DNA of 64,000 bases from contig CM052358.1 of the NCBI GenBank assembly GCA_028551475.1, positions 7,423,938-7,487,937 on the forward strand. The letters are read 5' to 3'. Position 1 is the stretch's first letter. The number at the start of each line of letters is the position of its first letter. This document shows, piece after piece, positions 21,602 through 34,257 of this stretch. The stretch comes from Casuarina equisetifolia. Lineage: Eukaryota > Streptophyta > Magnoliopsida > Fagales > Casuarinaceae. The notes beneath the pieces were generated by a model, which did no database searches, was not told the DNA's origin, and saw only the letters and a list, made by a program, of their open reading frames with translations. Made by a program: the position numbers and the translations under genes.

Positions 21602-24600
21602 CTGGAACAGTTTATACTGAATTAGAACACTCAATTATAAACTTCATCAGAGGGATAGAGGTCAGAGAGAGTATAGCTGCCTGAGTTGAAATCTGCAATT
21701 CGAGACCTACCCCAGCTAGCCACTGCCGGATTTGCTGAATCCTGTAAAACGACGTTCCTTACCCTGCCAACCATACAACCACTACATACCACCTCTCTTT
21801 TTTGTCCATATGAATTTTATTTAAGCTAATAATGTTTCCATCACTCGTTGAAGATCTTTTAAGATCTTTCTGCGTGAATTTTACTTAAGAATGGAGAAAT
21901 TTAGAATCTTCAACAATGCCATCCCGTTAGTCAGTATTACTCAATAACAAACTCTGTTCATCTCCTCATGAAAATTTGGAAAAAGATTCTCAAATGTGTC
22001 AATCCCCAATGCATCTTGCGATATTGAAAGATCTTTTGGCATAAATGAGCTGTAGAATTTCCTTGTCAGAAAATTAGAGACAGAGAGAGAGAACTGAAGG
22101 TAGCAAAGCCTGACAACAAAGAGTATTTGGGGTTAGTGACGAGGCAGGAAATATTGAAGCTATAAGATTATGTTTTAGATAAAAAGCGAGGTTCTCTACT
22201 AGCAACCGTTTCCAGCTACAGTTCAAAGCAGGCTGCGGACCAAAATGCTGCCTCTACCCTATCATGTGCTAGTCCAGCAAAACTTGGCACTACTGTATCA
22301 TGGGTTAAAATGGGCTGAGAATAAAATGCTGAAAACCTGTTGACTATTATACAAAGACAACATTAAAGTAGTTGGGATAAGCCTTGTTAAGTGTGGGTTA
22401 TATCCAGCACTAATATGTTGGTAAAACACAGCTTCCCAGAAGAACAACAAAAGCATAAGAAAATTATTTTTTGATTCAGTTTAATAATAGGACTATTATT
22501 CAAAAAAGAGACGAATCTAAACCAAGAGTTTATAAGATTCCACAATTTGAAGTGAAAATAGAACACTGAGAGGTGCTGTTTACCTTTCTTTTCTTTTGTC
22601 CTTTTTTTTTTCCTTTATGAAAATTTTTGCAGTTTCCTTTTGTGGAACTATATTAAACATATCGGTAGATAGTGAATGTTCTTAAGCAGACCTCATTGAT
22701 TTTGTCCAGCCATAGCTCCTTTTTATCTTTTTCTGGAAATATCTTAAAGATAATAGAAAAATTGCCACCTAATTACCTACCATGGTTGTTCTACGAAACT
22801 TTTTATCACTTCAATATGATTGGCACTCCCATTTGACAAGCAGAAAACAAATATAATCTTTTTCCCGGGGGAAAGTAACGTCGTTAAGGCATGATTTCAA
22901 ATTCTAGGCCGCTAGCTTCTACCATAGTTTTTTTCCTTTCACAATTTTATGTTCCAAGCTTGAATCACTTAAGATCAAGGGCATTCCAATTTAGATGTTC
23001 CCATAGTCAGGGGAAGAATCACCCTGTAAGACTTTTTAACTCTATGGACTATCTGTGCCATACCGAGCTAAGTCCTTTACCTTAGAAATTTAATGATTGT
23101 TGACTACCATTAATGCAATCAAAGAGTTGTATTTGTAAGTTAGGGTATCTAACAGTAGCCCATTGACTTCTTAATGCCTCCATGGAAAGAGAAAAGAGAA
23201 AAGAGAAAAGAGAAAAGAGAAAAACTTTTATGCCCAAAACTAACATTTGTGCTAGAAACCTAAGACTTGTAGCCACTTCGGAGTCGGAGTGGGTGCCTTG
23301 ATTCAATTTTTCTAATGAAAAATGACAGAGAAAGAAAATAGGCATGCCAAAACCCAGATAAGCCAAGAATCATCTAATTACATCACTTTCTCGTCCTTTC
23401 ATCCGGAAACCACATACTGCTAGACACTGTTATATTCATTTTATCCTCTCAGACATTTCTTTTACAAGCAAAACCTTACCTACATATATCGAACCAAAAC
23501 TCCAACAGTATAATTTTATGAAATACGTACTTCCAGTTTTTAAAATTTTGTTCAACTGTTTCATTGATTTCCTTTTCGGTTATTCACCGCCATAATTGAA
23601 TTGTCTGGATGTGACTATAGTTTCTCCTCATGATGACTTTACCATACTGCGGAAACTTTCACGCTTTGCTACGCTTATAACTAAGTTCTTCGACTCAAAA
23701 TACCACAAAGTGAAAGAAGACATTCCATCATAGGACTAGGACTATACTGTACAATAGCCTTATTGGTTAAGATAAATGAAAGATACCCAAAATATTGCTG
23801 GGTAGACTTCTCCATGCCTCCGAAATCATCAATCCAAACATGAAAACTGCTATTTGAGAACACCCACTTTATCATTTCCTTCTCTACAACAAACGGCACG
23901 GGTATAACAGAAAATCCCAATGTAGCAACTCTTCAGGACATTATGAAACTAACTGAAATACATGATTGGTAAACAACCTGAATGAAAAACGTTCCTCCTA
24001 TCTTATCACCTTCTTTCCTGCTTGAAACGAAATGTCCGTTAAAAAGGAATAGCCAAAATTAAACATGCTCGTATTTAACGTTTGATATAGATTAGACTCA
24101 TAGTAAGATAAAAGTTTGATATCAGTGGACTCGTACACCAGTTTTTTCTCATTCTTTATGTCTTGATGTGTGTTTTAACCATTTCCACTACACATACCAA
24201 AAGTTACCATTTAGTCTCCTCTAGATTCAATGAACATGGGACTTTTATTCTGTTTGGCTCTAAATCACATTGTTGGTAATGATTTAAGTATCAATAGCAC
24301 GCACAGTAATCAACATTACTATTTGCTTTGCTGCTTGTATGTAACGTTTGTGTCACATTCTTTTCCGGTAAACCTTTATATTTAATTATTCCCTTATGCA
24401 TGGATTTTCTTGGTTTGAGTATACTGCTGACAACCAAACGGCTTGCTAGTTAGGATATATCAAAATGAGTGGATTTGGGATTGCGACAAAATATTATGAT
24501 ATTTACGCACCATTTTGTCTTTTGGCGATATCTTCACTCAACAGAGGCATACCCGATACATATAATGTACCGATTAGGCACCCTTGCAACAACTGGGCAT

Positions 24601-25690
24601 GGCACTACAATGGATCGTAAGAGATGATGTGATGTTATGTTGCTGGACATATGCAGAGTACTAATGTTATTATACCAGGAAACCGGAGGGTTTTACGCCT
24701 GATCCTTAGAGGGTGATGAGGCTGCAGTGTGGTTAGACCACAGGAAAACCCTCCAAAAGCCCCGTTGCTTGCGCTTAGGATTGTGATCAATTAGATATTA
24801 CACTGATCGAATCAACATTTCCCACATCACCCGGACGTCCTGATATCCACAGGTCTGTACATCATTGTGAAGCTGCAAAAGGCCAGCACCTGCCCAAAAC
24901 AATGCCACAGCTTGAAAGTGACAGCTTTTCTAGACGTAATCACCTGAAGCCCCGATTACATGGGATGTATGATTCCTTTCTGCTGCATTCTATTTACTTT
25001 CTGGTGCTCCAGGTACTGGTCCTAACACTAACGTCCAGCTGCCGCAGAGGACTTTTTTTGAGCGTTATTTGCGCGTAAGTTATGTTGTTGACAATGGCAT
25101 TTCCAAAGTGACTCGGCATAAAGTTGCACAGAATAAGATGCTGATGCTATTGTAGCGCTCACCTTTGGGCGAGAAGACGAAGGCATTGGCTAGCACTGAC
25201 CACTTGAATGGGGAGTACCAAATGGAAGATTAAGAAATTGGATTGCGTAGGTTGTTGTTTCATGTTTCTCTATGTTAGAATGTAGCATCCATCAATAGCT
25301 TAGACTCTGGAGATACCTTGGAGTCAGTGGAAGTATCCCACCTCCCAATAGATCTTTTGAGTTAGGTCCGCTTGGTATTTTACCTTATATACATCAATAA
25401 GAAGGAACTGGAAAAGCGAAAGTGGTTTTGATAAGCACTTACACTTCTAAATAACTACCCTTATAATGCTTCACAAACTAAGATAATTATCCAGATGACC
25501 AAGTTAACTTCTCTGAAACTTCTAGAGTTTTTTTTAGCAGCCCTCGAGAAAATCTTTCAACAAACAAACTTGGTTCATACACTTGGCGGTTCATATTTCT
25601 TATTGGCAGTGGACTTTAAACACTATTCATGAAATTACTATTTATTTGACGAATTAAAGGACACGCAGTTTTTAATTGTCTTATAATGAG
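21602..25690. other. Gene-poor region, no convincing coding sequence
   Basis: The expected upstream exons of the AGD12-like gene were sought here without success. 23186-23226 is a 7-bp microsatellite (GAAAAGA)n. 24880-25160 contains an open stretch after a CTCCAG acceptor-like site that reads NTNVQLPQRTFFERYLRVSY; I do not recognise it. The rest is AT-rich with short random frames. Confidence 0.5.
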
Positions 25691-25699
25691 CTTAGTCAA

Positions 25700-25870
25700 T
25701 TAGGATCCCTCATCTTTAAGTAATGTTTCCTCCCTATTTTGGGAGGAGAGCTGATGATAAGGAAAGTCCTCCTCATGGAACACAACATCAGCAGTGATGT
25801 AGATGTGATGGGTAACCAGGCAGTAGTAGCTATGATTGTAGTAGCTTGGAGGGTAGCCAAGAAAGACACA
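25700..25870 (-). mobile_element. Ty1/copia integrase C-terminal fragment
   Basis: An uninterrupted 56-codon frame on the minus strand starts CVFLGYPPSYYNHSYYCL and continues HIYITADVVFHEEDFPY. It matches the copia integrase core end, where family members read CVFLGYSxxxKGYxCxDxxxxRxYISRHVVFDE. No other part of the element is adjacent. The sequence from about 25911 (TGTTGGAATATATATT) looks LTR-like but is not demonstrably related. Confidence 0.75.
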
Positions 25871-25910
25871 CGAGAGCGAGAAGCAAGTTTGTGTGGAGTA
25901 TAGGGACGGT

Positions 25911-27199
25911 GTTGGAATATATATTATTAAAATATATAAACATTTTGATGATGAGAAAAATGTGAATTATAATATGAAAATATTATAATTATTAGTTGAT
26001 TATTTGTAGGATTTTATAAGCAAAATAATATGGATTAAATTGTAGGAATTGGGTTGAAAAATGAGAAGCCAAAAACTGTGCAGAGCCCGTACAGATGAAG
26101 CCCAGCCCGTGCAAACACTGGCCAGTCCAGAGACGCGCTCTAGCCCGTGAGTCAAGCCCGTGCAAACGCGACCCAGTCCAGAGGCGCAATCCAATCCAGA
26201 CACGCGACCCGTTTGCCTGCTTGTCTACAACCCGCAACCCGCGAGAACTTAAATGACCTGCGACTCAGCTCGCCAGATCATCAGCCCAACCCGCAATCCG
26301 CTCGTAGGTTTCTTACCTTGCAGTAGAAGGTCAAATCATGGCAATCCAGTCGCTACTTAAAGGACTTAAAACTCCACTGACCATGATGGTAAGATATTCC
26401 ACATCTGACGTGGAGTTACATCTCACTTGAATGTTGAAACAGGGGCTCAGAGGATCAGGGCACTCATGTAGTCTTTCTGTTTAGGACTAGAAATGCTAAT
26501 GTGGGAATGCGTTCATGGTATTCAGCCACCATGACGGCAACCAAAGGATTAAGTGACGATGAAGCAGAAGTAAAAGAATAACCAAGAATACCAATGACTA
26601 AGAAGAACCATAATTTAAGGAAACAACAAGAAGTTGAGAAGTCCATTAGAGAAAAAGGGAAATGGAGGAAAGAAGGCAAAGAATAACTGAAAAATTGTTA
26701 GTTGAGCAACACAAAAGCTTGTGATTCTAGATGTCAAAAAAGAGATCTTGACATGAATATTGCAAGATGTCTGTATTATACAACAAAGAGATGTGTAGGT
26801 AATGAAGGGGCAAACATTGTATAGGGAAGTTAACTTTGCTTGCATTATCGGGTGACATCATGGGTGAGGTTGATATAAGGGATTGGACAACTATTGCTAT
26901 GAACACTTCTATTAACTTATCTTTCATTATCACCTGTAATCTGCATTTTAATTGAAAGCTTTTTCCAACAATCTAAAGTAAAGGGTTTTCATTGGTTCAT
27001 CTGCCTAGAGAACATCCTACCAATCTTCCACTTCACAGTTGGAAGAGTACCAAGGGAATAGAATGTCTTTACCAAAAAATAAGAAATAAAAAAAAATAGA
27101 TTATGCTAATGGGATATGAATTTTGCCAAAACTATCTCACAAACTTAGAAAATCCCTTAAAATCTACCCATCCCCTCCTAAAAGAAGAAAAAAAAAATC
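25911..27199. other. Intergenic, mixed low-complexity and GC-rich repeats
   Basis: An AT-rich opening (25911-26060) is followed by a GC-rich block at 26075-26300 made of repeated short phrases (AGCCCGTGCAAAC, CCAGTCCAGAG, ACGCGACCC). Open frames at 26464-26933 are hydrophobic and unrecognised. No gene is supported. Confidence 0.5.
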
Positions 27200-27453
27200 T
27201 TCAATTGGGTTTTTTTTTTTAGGTTACTCTTCGACTATGCATCAATATGGCTCATGGGTCATGACAATCCTCACCGCTTCTCCAAATCCTTGTCCTTAAG
27301 GATTAATTTGGAACTTAGGAAATTGGGCATGAATGTAATTAACATCCTCCTAGGTAGGTGCATAGTCTAGGTACTCTGACCACTATAAGAGTAAATCTAC
27401 CCTAGGTCCATCCTTGTGTCTCACCAATCGTCACTCTAACTTTGCAATGGGCT

Positions 27454-28747
27454 TTACCAATAATCGCCATCAAGCATGGGAACTCCAAGAATTAACTTAT
27501 AGTGTTGTCTAATTGCTTTTTTTAAATCAAAAACATGGAAGACCAAATGAATAGATGTGTCGGGTGGTAAGGCAAGCTTGTAAGCCACCTTGCCGATGTG
27601 TTGTGACACCATGAATGGTCTATAGAAATGCAGTTTCAACTTGTTATCCCTCCGCTTGGACAAGGACAATTGTTAATAAGGTTGCACCCACAAGTAGACT
27701 GAATCTCCCACCTTAAACTACCATTTAAATCATTTCTTGTTAGTGTAGAACTTCATGTGGGCTTGGCTATCCTAAAGATGTGACTTAATTAATTGTACTC
27801 ATTGGGCATGTTCTTAGAGGAATGCATTCACCTTGGTTTTGTGGTCATCTCAAAATTATGGTAGAGGGGTTGACATGGCTGATATCCATAAAGGGCTTTA
27901 AAAGGAGTCATCTTGATTGCTGAATGATAATTAGTATTATACCACCACTCTACCAACAATAACCATGAATGCCACCTTTTCGACCTCTCACCGCTTGAGC
28001 AACATAGATATTTTTCTAGACACTGGTTCACTCTCTATGTCTTTCCACCTATCTGGGGATAGTATGAGGTACTATGCAAGAGCTTAATTCCCAAGGTCTT
28101 AAACAATTCTTCCTAAACCTTACTTAAAAAGATAGGGTCACAGTCACTAATAATAGTAGTCGAAAGCTCATGTAGTTTTGTTACCCCATCTAAGAACACA
28201 TGTGCCACTTGTGTGGCTGAGAAGGGATAACTCATTCTCATAAAGTGGGCATACTTTATAAAATGGTCTGCCACCACTAGGATCATATCTCAACCTTCAC
28301 TCTTAGGAAGCACCTTGATAAAGTCCATGCTAATGTCATGCTAGGCTTAGCTAGGAATGGTCAGGGGTTGCAAGAGCCCAGGATAAGGCATTCATTCAGT
28401 CTTACATCATTAGCAAATCTCACAACTTGATACCCAACATAAAACCATTTGCTTTAACCCCTCCAATAAAATTATAGTTGTACTCTTTTCCAAGTACCTC
28501 TTATACCTAAATGGCCTCCCAATCTGGATTCATGAAGATGCAAGATTATTTGCTCTCTCAAGTCCCCTTGACTTCCCACCACAATCCTACCCTTGCAACA
28601 TAGGACCCCATTAGCCAAGCTATAGTTTGGATGCGCCATAGGGTCAATGGCTAAGGCCTCAAGAAGTTTCTTCATATGTGAATCTCCCTCATAACTTGCC
28701 AACACCTTTTGAATCCATTGTGGCTGAAGAATGGAAAATGAGTGCAA
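27454..28747 (-). pseudogene. Gypsy integrase remnant
   Basis: 28747-28472 reads through the N-terminal zinc-binding region (ILHLHESRLGGHLGIRGTWK, with the HxxxH part visible). 28031-27828 holds the end of the catalytic core (WWYNTNYHSAIKMTPFKALY). 27669-27454 is the C-terminal SH3-like part (FYRPFMVSQHIGKVAYKLAL then HLVFHVFDLKKAI). The pieces lie in different frames with stops between them. Confidence 0.85.
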
Positions 28748-28749
28748 GG

Positions 28750-29185
28750 AAGACTCTCTACCATCTAGATCCCTAAGTAATCGTGATAAGGCATCTACTG
28801 ACCTATTAGCATTGCCTTTCTTATATTGGATTTCATAATCATACCCTAGTAGTTTTGTTAGCCATTTATATTAAGCTGGTGTGGAGATTTTTTATTCCAA
28901 CAAGTGTTTTAAGTTATAGTGATCAGTACGTACAATGAAATGATTTCTCAATAGATAAGGCCTCTATTTCTAAACTGCCATGACAATGGCTAGCAACTCT
29001 TTCTCATATGTTGAGAGCCCTAAATGTTATGGAGCTAATGTCTTACTTAAGTAGGCAATAGGATGACCTTCTTGCATAAGCATAGCTCCCACACCCTCAA
29101 GGCTCATATTTGATTATATCATAAAGGCCTTCCCAAAGTTAGGTGTAACTAATACTGAGGTGGAACTTATTACTTTCTTTAACTC
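28750..29185 (-). pseudogene. Gypsy RNase H domain with RT C-terminus
   Basis: On the minus strand the frame reads FDELKKVISSTSVLVTPNFG, then EGHPIAYLSKTLAP, stop, STYEKELLAIVMAV. This is the typical end of gypsy RT and the tethered RNase H. Several in-frame stops. The fingers and palm of RT, including the YxDD catalytic motif, are missing. Confidence 0.8.
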
Positions 29186-29388
29186 ATCAAAGGTGTCAAT
29201 AACTTCTTTTGGCCACTACCTACCTTTTTTGCCATTTCCAAGTCCACAAAATTATGAGTAGACCTCATGTCAAATAAGATACTAACTTTTAATCCTTGGA
29301 CTATAGCATCCAATCTAAATGTATGAGAACAGGAACCTCCTAACATGGCTTGCAAGGCAATGGTGCATGCATCGTGATCCTCCTCCAA
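29179..29388 (-). pseudogene. Gypsy aspartic protease remnant with altered active site
   Basis: The frame reads LKVSILFDMRSTHNFVDLEM. The family active site is D-S/T-G-S-T-H-N-F; here the catalytic Asp is kept but the next two residues are Met-Arg. The domain is fused to RNase H sequence within a few codons after AKK, marking the RT deletion junction near 29180-29225. Confidence 0.75.
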
Positions 29389-29389
29389 C

Positions 29390-31073
29390 TGATCTAAGGC
29401 CTCATTAAATTATTCTTCCTTATCATTATCCCTTTTGGACCCATCTTCTGTCCCTAGTAGCACAAAGATCTGTTAGGACTTACACTAGTATCCTTTAACT
29501 CACCATTCATCACTTATGATCATAAAAATCCTTATATATCCTTTCTTGCATCTAATTTTGGTTGATTTAATGGATAGGCATGCCTAGCCTCTAGGGTATT
29601 GGAGGGGCTACATAGTGCATTGTTTGATTTTGGCAGCTTATGTGCTTATGTCGGTGAAAGGGGTTATACCCTTATGGTCCCTTAAAAGTTATCTTGGGTT
29701 TAAAAGAGTTTTGTGCAACTTAATCTTCCTTTACAAAAAGCCAGCCTTACTACTTCATCCCATGTTAAGAGATTTCCAATTCTAATTGAAGGTTAAATCT
29801 CCTCCTTAAAGGCTTAAGTGAAGAATCGAACAAATGAGGTATTTGTCATGCCTGGGTTCTAAAGAGCAACCCAAGAGTGTAATCGCTCAAAGGTCACAAC
29901 AAACTTTACCACCAAAGTAGTTTGTTGTAATCCAAAAAACTTTTCTATGTCACCATCCCAATCCTTCTTAACAAATCTATTCTCTACATCCCTTTTGAAT
30001 ACTTTCCATGTAACCAAACCCTTTTTTGCTATGTAAAAGGTATATCATTCACCCATATCCCCTTCCATAACCACCATAACGTATTGAACTCTCATATGGC
30101 CAGCCACTTCAAACAAAGTAAACCAATTTTCACATCGCACCAACCATTCCTTGGGGCCAACACCCATAAAAAATACAAAAATCCATACGATGAAGGCAAG
30201 AAAAACTTACTTATTACCCAAAAGGTCTCCCTTGTGGGGTATTTCACTGACCATGATACGGCTTGAAGGGTTGTCCCCCATGTTGTTCCTATTGTTATGG
30301 TTAGTATTCATCTATAGAATTAAATTTATGGCCATAACTACCATCAAAACCAAGATCACCTAGTTGTTCGGGGTATTGTGGCCTATAGTTTCAACTAAAG
30401 TTGATTCCATGAGGAAACCTATGGTTAAAAGGTGGTTCATCGATGTCGGGGATGTTTCTGTTTGGATTCCATTAGTCGTCGGAAAACGCCACTAATGGTG
30501 GCTGGAATCTCATCAAAGGTCGAGAACAATCTATAAGTTGACCAGAATAATGCAAGCCTTGCCTAGGAGAAGGCTGATTGGAAAAATGGAGCCAATCGAG
30601 ACCAAATATGGTGAAGGCTAAGTGTTGGTCAAAAAGAAAATCACTAAAAAAAGTCAATAGTGGTCCCATCTGCCTTCCTACAAGTTAACTATGTAATGGT
30701 CATTTGTTTCCTCACTGAAGTCAGCCAATTGTTCCACGAAGTAGACCGGCTCTGGTGAGGATTTGTAGGTTTATTGGAATCCATGCAGTTGGTTGCCTAT
30801 GTGGGCTGTTTGGGGTCGCACCAATTGTTGTGGATGCATTTGGGGGTCAAGCATAGGCTTAAAATGGGTCATGTCAGCCTAGAAATAGTTGCTACTGGCC
30901 ACTCCATTGCCAGAATCTCTCATGTCCAGTGGTAAGTTATTCGCTGGAGGAGATTAAAGATGTTTCCCTTTATCTACTAATAATGTATCCAACTTCTCCA
31001 TCATTTGTCACTACATCTCCTCCAACATGGTTACCTAAGACTCCATGGTTGCCCATGATTTGCTTCTAGTCAT
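29390..31073 (-). pseudogene. Gypsy gag remnant
   Basis: From the ATG at 31073 (MTRSKSWATMES then a stop), the minus strand keeps gag-like phrases such as EKLDTLLVDKGK, in changing frames with many stops. No intact CCHC knuckle was found. Confidence 0.5.
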
Positions 31074-31086
31074 AAGTGCCAGGACC

Positions 31087-31103
31087 TTACTCTAGATACC
31101 AAT
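31087..31103 (-). other. Primer-binding site of the gypsy element
   Basis: On the minus strand, TTGGTATCTAGAGTAAGG directly follows the LTR end. It resembles the plant consensus TGGTATCAGAGC complementary to initiator Met-tRNA, with an inserted base. Confidence 0.6.
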
Positions 31104-31515
31104 TGAAAGGAATACCTTTCTCCTCGAGTCTTCATCTTCTTGGTTTACTCCAAAATCACCTGAAACTCCATAATAACAGCTCACATCACAACACACAGAA
31201 CACATAATCATGGCTTAAGGGACCTCCATTATTAAACCACTTCACATAATGTTCACAACAACTACACCACAATGTTACAACTACCTCTACCACTACTTTA
31301 AATAACAATCTATCATTAACTAATTGCACTAGCTACATTACAGATCGCTACAATCATGCCACCAATGGCAATTACCAAAAAGCTAAAGTTTCTCTTCTCT
31401 CTCAATGCCTTTCCAATTCGTGCTTCCCTTTCTTTTCTTCTTCTTCATAAGCCTCTCTGCATCTTGGGCTCTCCTAGGGCATGGGCTAAGTCAGTATGGC
31501 CCGTGGGTCATGACA
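31104..31515 (-). repeat. 5' LTR of the gypsy element
   Basis: About 412 bp, starting TGTCATGACCC at 31515 and ending TTTCA at 31104 beside the primer-binding site (TG...CA). The plus-strand open frame at 31356-31625 crosses it and is not a gene. Confidence 0.7.
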
Positions 31516-32958
31516 ATAGCATAGAAGAGATCTTTGATGTGGGAAAATGGCAATTTCGTACAGGACTTCTAAACATCAAGGACACTGTTTTTGACTTATT
31601 GGCCTTTTGTCGGGTAATTATGTAGAAAATACAATTAATCATTTAAGGTAAAAGCATGTGATCCATCTTTTGAAGGAATTTAACATATTCCATCTTCTAT
31701 AGAATTTAACAGAAAGAATAAAAATGAACTAACCAAAATTTTGAGGTTGACGTGTGAATTCCACCCCCCCTTCCTTTCGCAAAAAGATTGAGGAACAACC
31801 ATATCCGAGATTCCAAAACAGACATACATTAGGTTATTACTATTAAAAGCAAAAAAGAATTTTAATAGTGATTTTAATAAGTTCCATATTGGATTTAAAA
31901 GGAAGTGTGGAAGCTCGTTAATTTATCAATTGACATAATTATTCAAGTTTCTCATGTAATTGATCCAAAATTCCAAAGGAACTAAAGATGTTTACTTTCA
32001 AGAACTTTCAGCTTTGAAATGTGGAGAAATGACCCATTGGCGCTCAAAGATGCTTCCCAAGCCCCCATTAGACTAGAGAGCTTGAGATCCCCCCATAATA
32101 GGTTTTAGTTAGTTGTCAATCGCAATGCATGACAATCAGCTAAAACAAAAAATGTAAGAACTTTTACATGACCAAACTGACAACTAAAATGGGTGGCACT
32201 TGTGTAATGACAAGTAATGCATTATCTTAACTCCCCCAACCTCAGTATTATCATAATATTTAAGAACAGCAGAATTTTGGGATCTAAAAAGCATATCTCT
32301 GTTTCTCTCTCTTTCATTTACAATTTCTAAGCAAATGGTGACAAAACCATCTTGGATTTGTATCTAACATCCAAGACTATCCCATTTTTGACAATTCCAA
32401 GCCCATTACAAACTATCCCCACGAGAGATTCGACATAGGATTTTCATCCTGGGTTTGGAGCTAACATCCTAAACTGGTCAAATGCTTAAATCTCATACAT
32501 CGACATAGTTTGAGTATGAAAGAATCCATCTTAGGTAAATTATAAGAAACTTAACAATTCACACTATAATCTCGCACATTTTAAGGGTCCCATGTGACCT
32601 TGTTCTTAACCCATGATCCAAGTGCAATGCTCCAAGTTTAGCTGAACTTCATGGGAGCTACATAGTCTTGTTCCACGAAGATCTATGCCTGACGCAAGAA
32701 TGGTCTCCCTTTGAAAACTCCCCGGCTACACACCTTTCGGCTCCGATGCATTGAAGCCAAGAACCTCCTTTTCTTTCAAAAATTCAATGCTTGTTTAATA
32801 AACAAGCTTATCTAAACAGACATTGGAAACATCAAATTTTTCTCTCGAGAATTGAAACTCTCTCATCCAATGATAACTTCTAGACCTTGGAAAAATACCT
32901 ACCTGCCTTAAGTATATTCCTTTTACTTAGTAGTGGATCCTTGAATTTGGTAAATCAT
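31516..32958. other. Intergenic, no gene recognised
   Basis: AT-rich, with no open frame of substance, between the gypsy element and the solo LTR. Confidence 0.5.
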
Positions 32959-34252
32959 TGATAACTCTATTTTTATAGAGTTATTTTACTTATTTTAAAC
33001 AATAAATAACTTTAATAATTGTGAGAAAACATTTGAACTCCTCTTTATTTACCTAAATTTATCTTGTTTATGTAGCACAAGGAGGCAAGGAGAAAAAGGA
33101 TGAACATGGAGAGCCTGATTCTTATTATGTGGCAAAATCATAATATCAAGATCAAGAGAGTCAAGATGAGCTTGGGCTTTGAATGATTGTTATTAGATTT
33201 TATTGTTATTGGGTTTTCTAAATAATTAGAAAACATAATCATATTAGGAGTTCAAAGCCTAATTAAATTAGAAGTTCAAAACCTAATTAAATTAAGAGTT
33301 CAAAACCCAATTGTTTTAGATCTCTAAAACCTAATTCTACTAGGATAAGAGTAGGTCTAAACCTAAACCCTATTTAAGAGAAGAGAAGAGGCAAAAGAAA
33401 AGGGGAGGAGGAAATTGAGCACAACTCAAGAAAAAGGCTAAGAATTCAAGGTTTTTTTGAAAAGAAAACAAAAAGGGTGACAGACTTCTTGTTCTTAGAT
33501 TCAAGATGCCTTCTTTATCTCTTATTACTATTCTTCCTCATTATTTCTTTATATTTTAGTTTATTTTGTTAGAGCTACGATATAACCTAATTATGATGAT
33601 ATGAATCTTATGATTATTATGTTTTGTAAGATATTTTGTTGATATGAAGTTACATATTACTGTATTTAATGCTTTTAAGTGATTAGCTACCACTTGAATG
33701 ATATGATTTGCATGTTTGAGACTGAAAGGAAATGATATGCAGTTGCTTCTTGTAATGTGTAACCATAAATTAAATATGGATAGACATATACCATATTATT
33801 TGTGTGGCTTTTGGTATAAACTAGGAATTAATGAATACTAACTAGGAATAAATTAAATCCTAATGCATTTGGTTTGTTTCAATTCACATATAGAGATATA
33901 GTGAATTAATGAACTAAGTAGGTTTGCTATACCTAGACATAGGATAGTAAATAAATTAGGAAGTTCCGCCATCACATAGATATTATCCATCTTGCAAGCA
34001 TAAATAATCAATATTAATACCTAGAAATTATGGTGAAATCATATGCTCTAACATATTTTTTGTATTTAGCTTTCTTAGATTTAGTTAGTTAATCTATCAT
34101 CTATCATTTGAATTTGTTAGATAAATTCTAGGAGTTATTTATCATTAATAATTAGTTGGTCTAGTAATTACTAATCTCTGTGGGATGATATCTTTCTTAT
34201 CATTATATTACTTGTTTGACATGTTCACTTGCATTTAGAATTTCACGTAACA
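32959..34252 (+). mobile_element. Solo LTR (gypsy, Athila/Tat-like) with target-site duplication
   Basis: About 1294 bp beginning TGATAACTCTATTTTTATAG and ending GTAACA. The flanks are ATCAT (32954-32958) and ATCAC (34253-34257), a 5-bp target duplication with one mismatch. The 3' end (ATCTCTGTGGGATGATATC, TTATATTACTTG, TTCACTTGCATTTAG) has the phrase order seen at the end of large plant gypsy LTRs of the Athila/Tat group. There is no internal domain on either side, so it is the product of LTR-LTR recombination. Confidence 0.75.
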
Positions 34253-34257
34253 ATCAC

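Larger units (their letters stand above)
27199..31515 (-). mobile_element. Degenerate Ty3/gypsy LTR retrotransposon, internally deleted
   Basis: Minus-strand order is 5' LTR (31515-31104), primer-binding site, gag, protease, RNase H, integrase, polypurine tract and a 3' LTR edge (27266 downward). Both LTR starts read TGTCATGACCC, and a purine-rich tract lies just before the 3' one. Most of the reverse transcriptase is deleted between protease and RNase H, and every domain has stops or frameshifts. Beyond the first 25-40 bases the 3' LTR does not resemble the 5' LTR well, so the left limit is uncertain. Protease-RT-RNase H-integrase order defines the gypsy superfamily. Non-autonomous and dead. 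Confidence 0.85.

Noticed and set aside
23082-23366. Minus-strand 94-codon frame
   Set aside because: Crosses the (GAAAAGA)n microsatellite; the product is low complexity.
25911-26060. TGTTGGAATATATATT as the start of a copia LTR
   Set aside because: No second LTR, primer site or polypurine tract was found; plus orientation conflicts with the minus-strand integrase piece next to it.
31356-31625. 89-codon plus-strand frame
   Set aside because: Lies across the LTR of the gypsy element and its flank; no domain.
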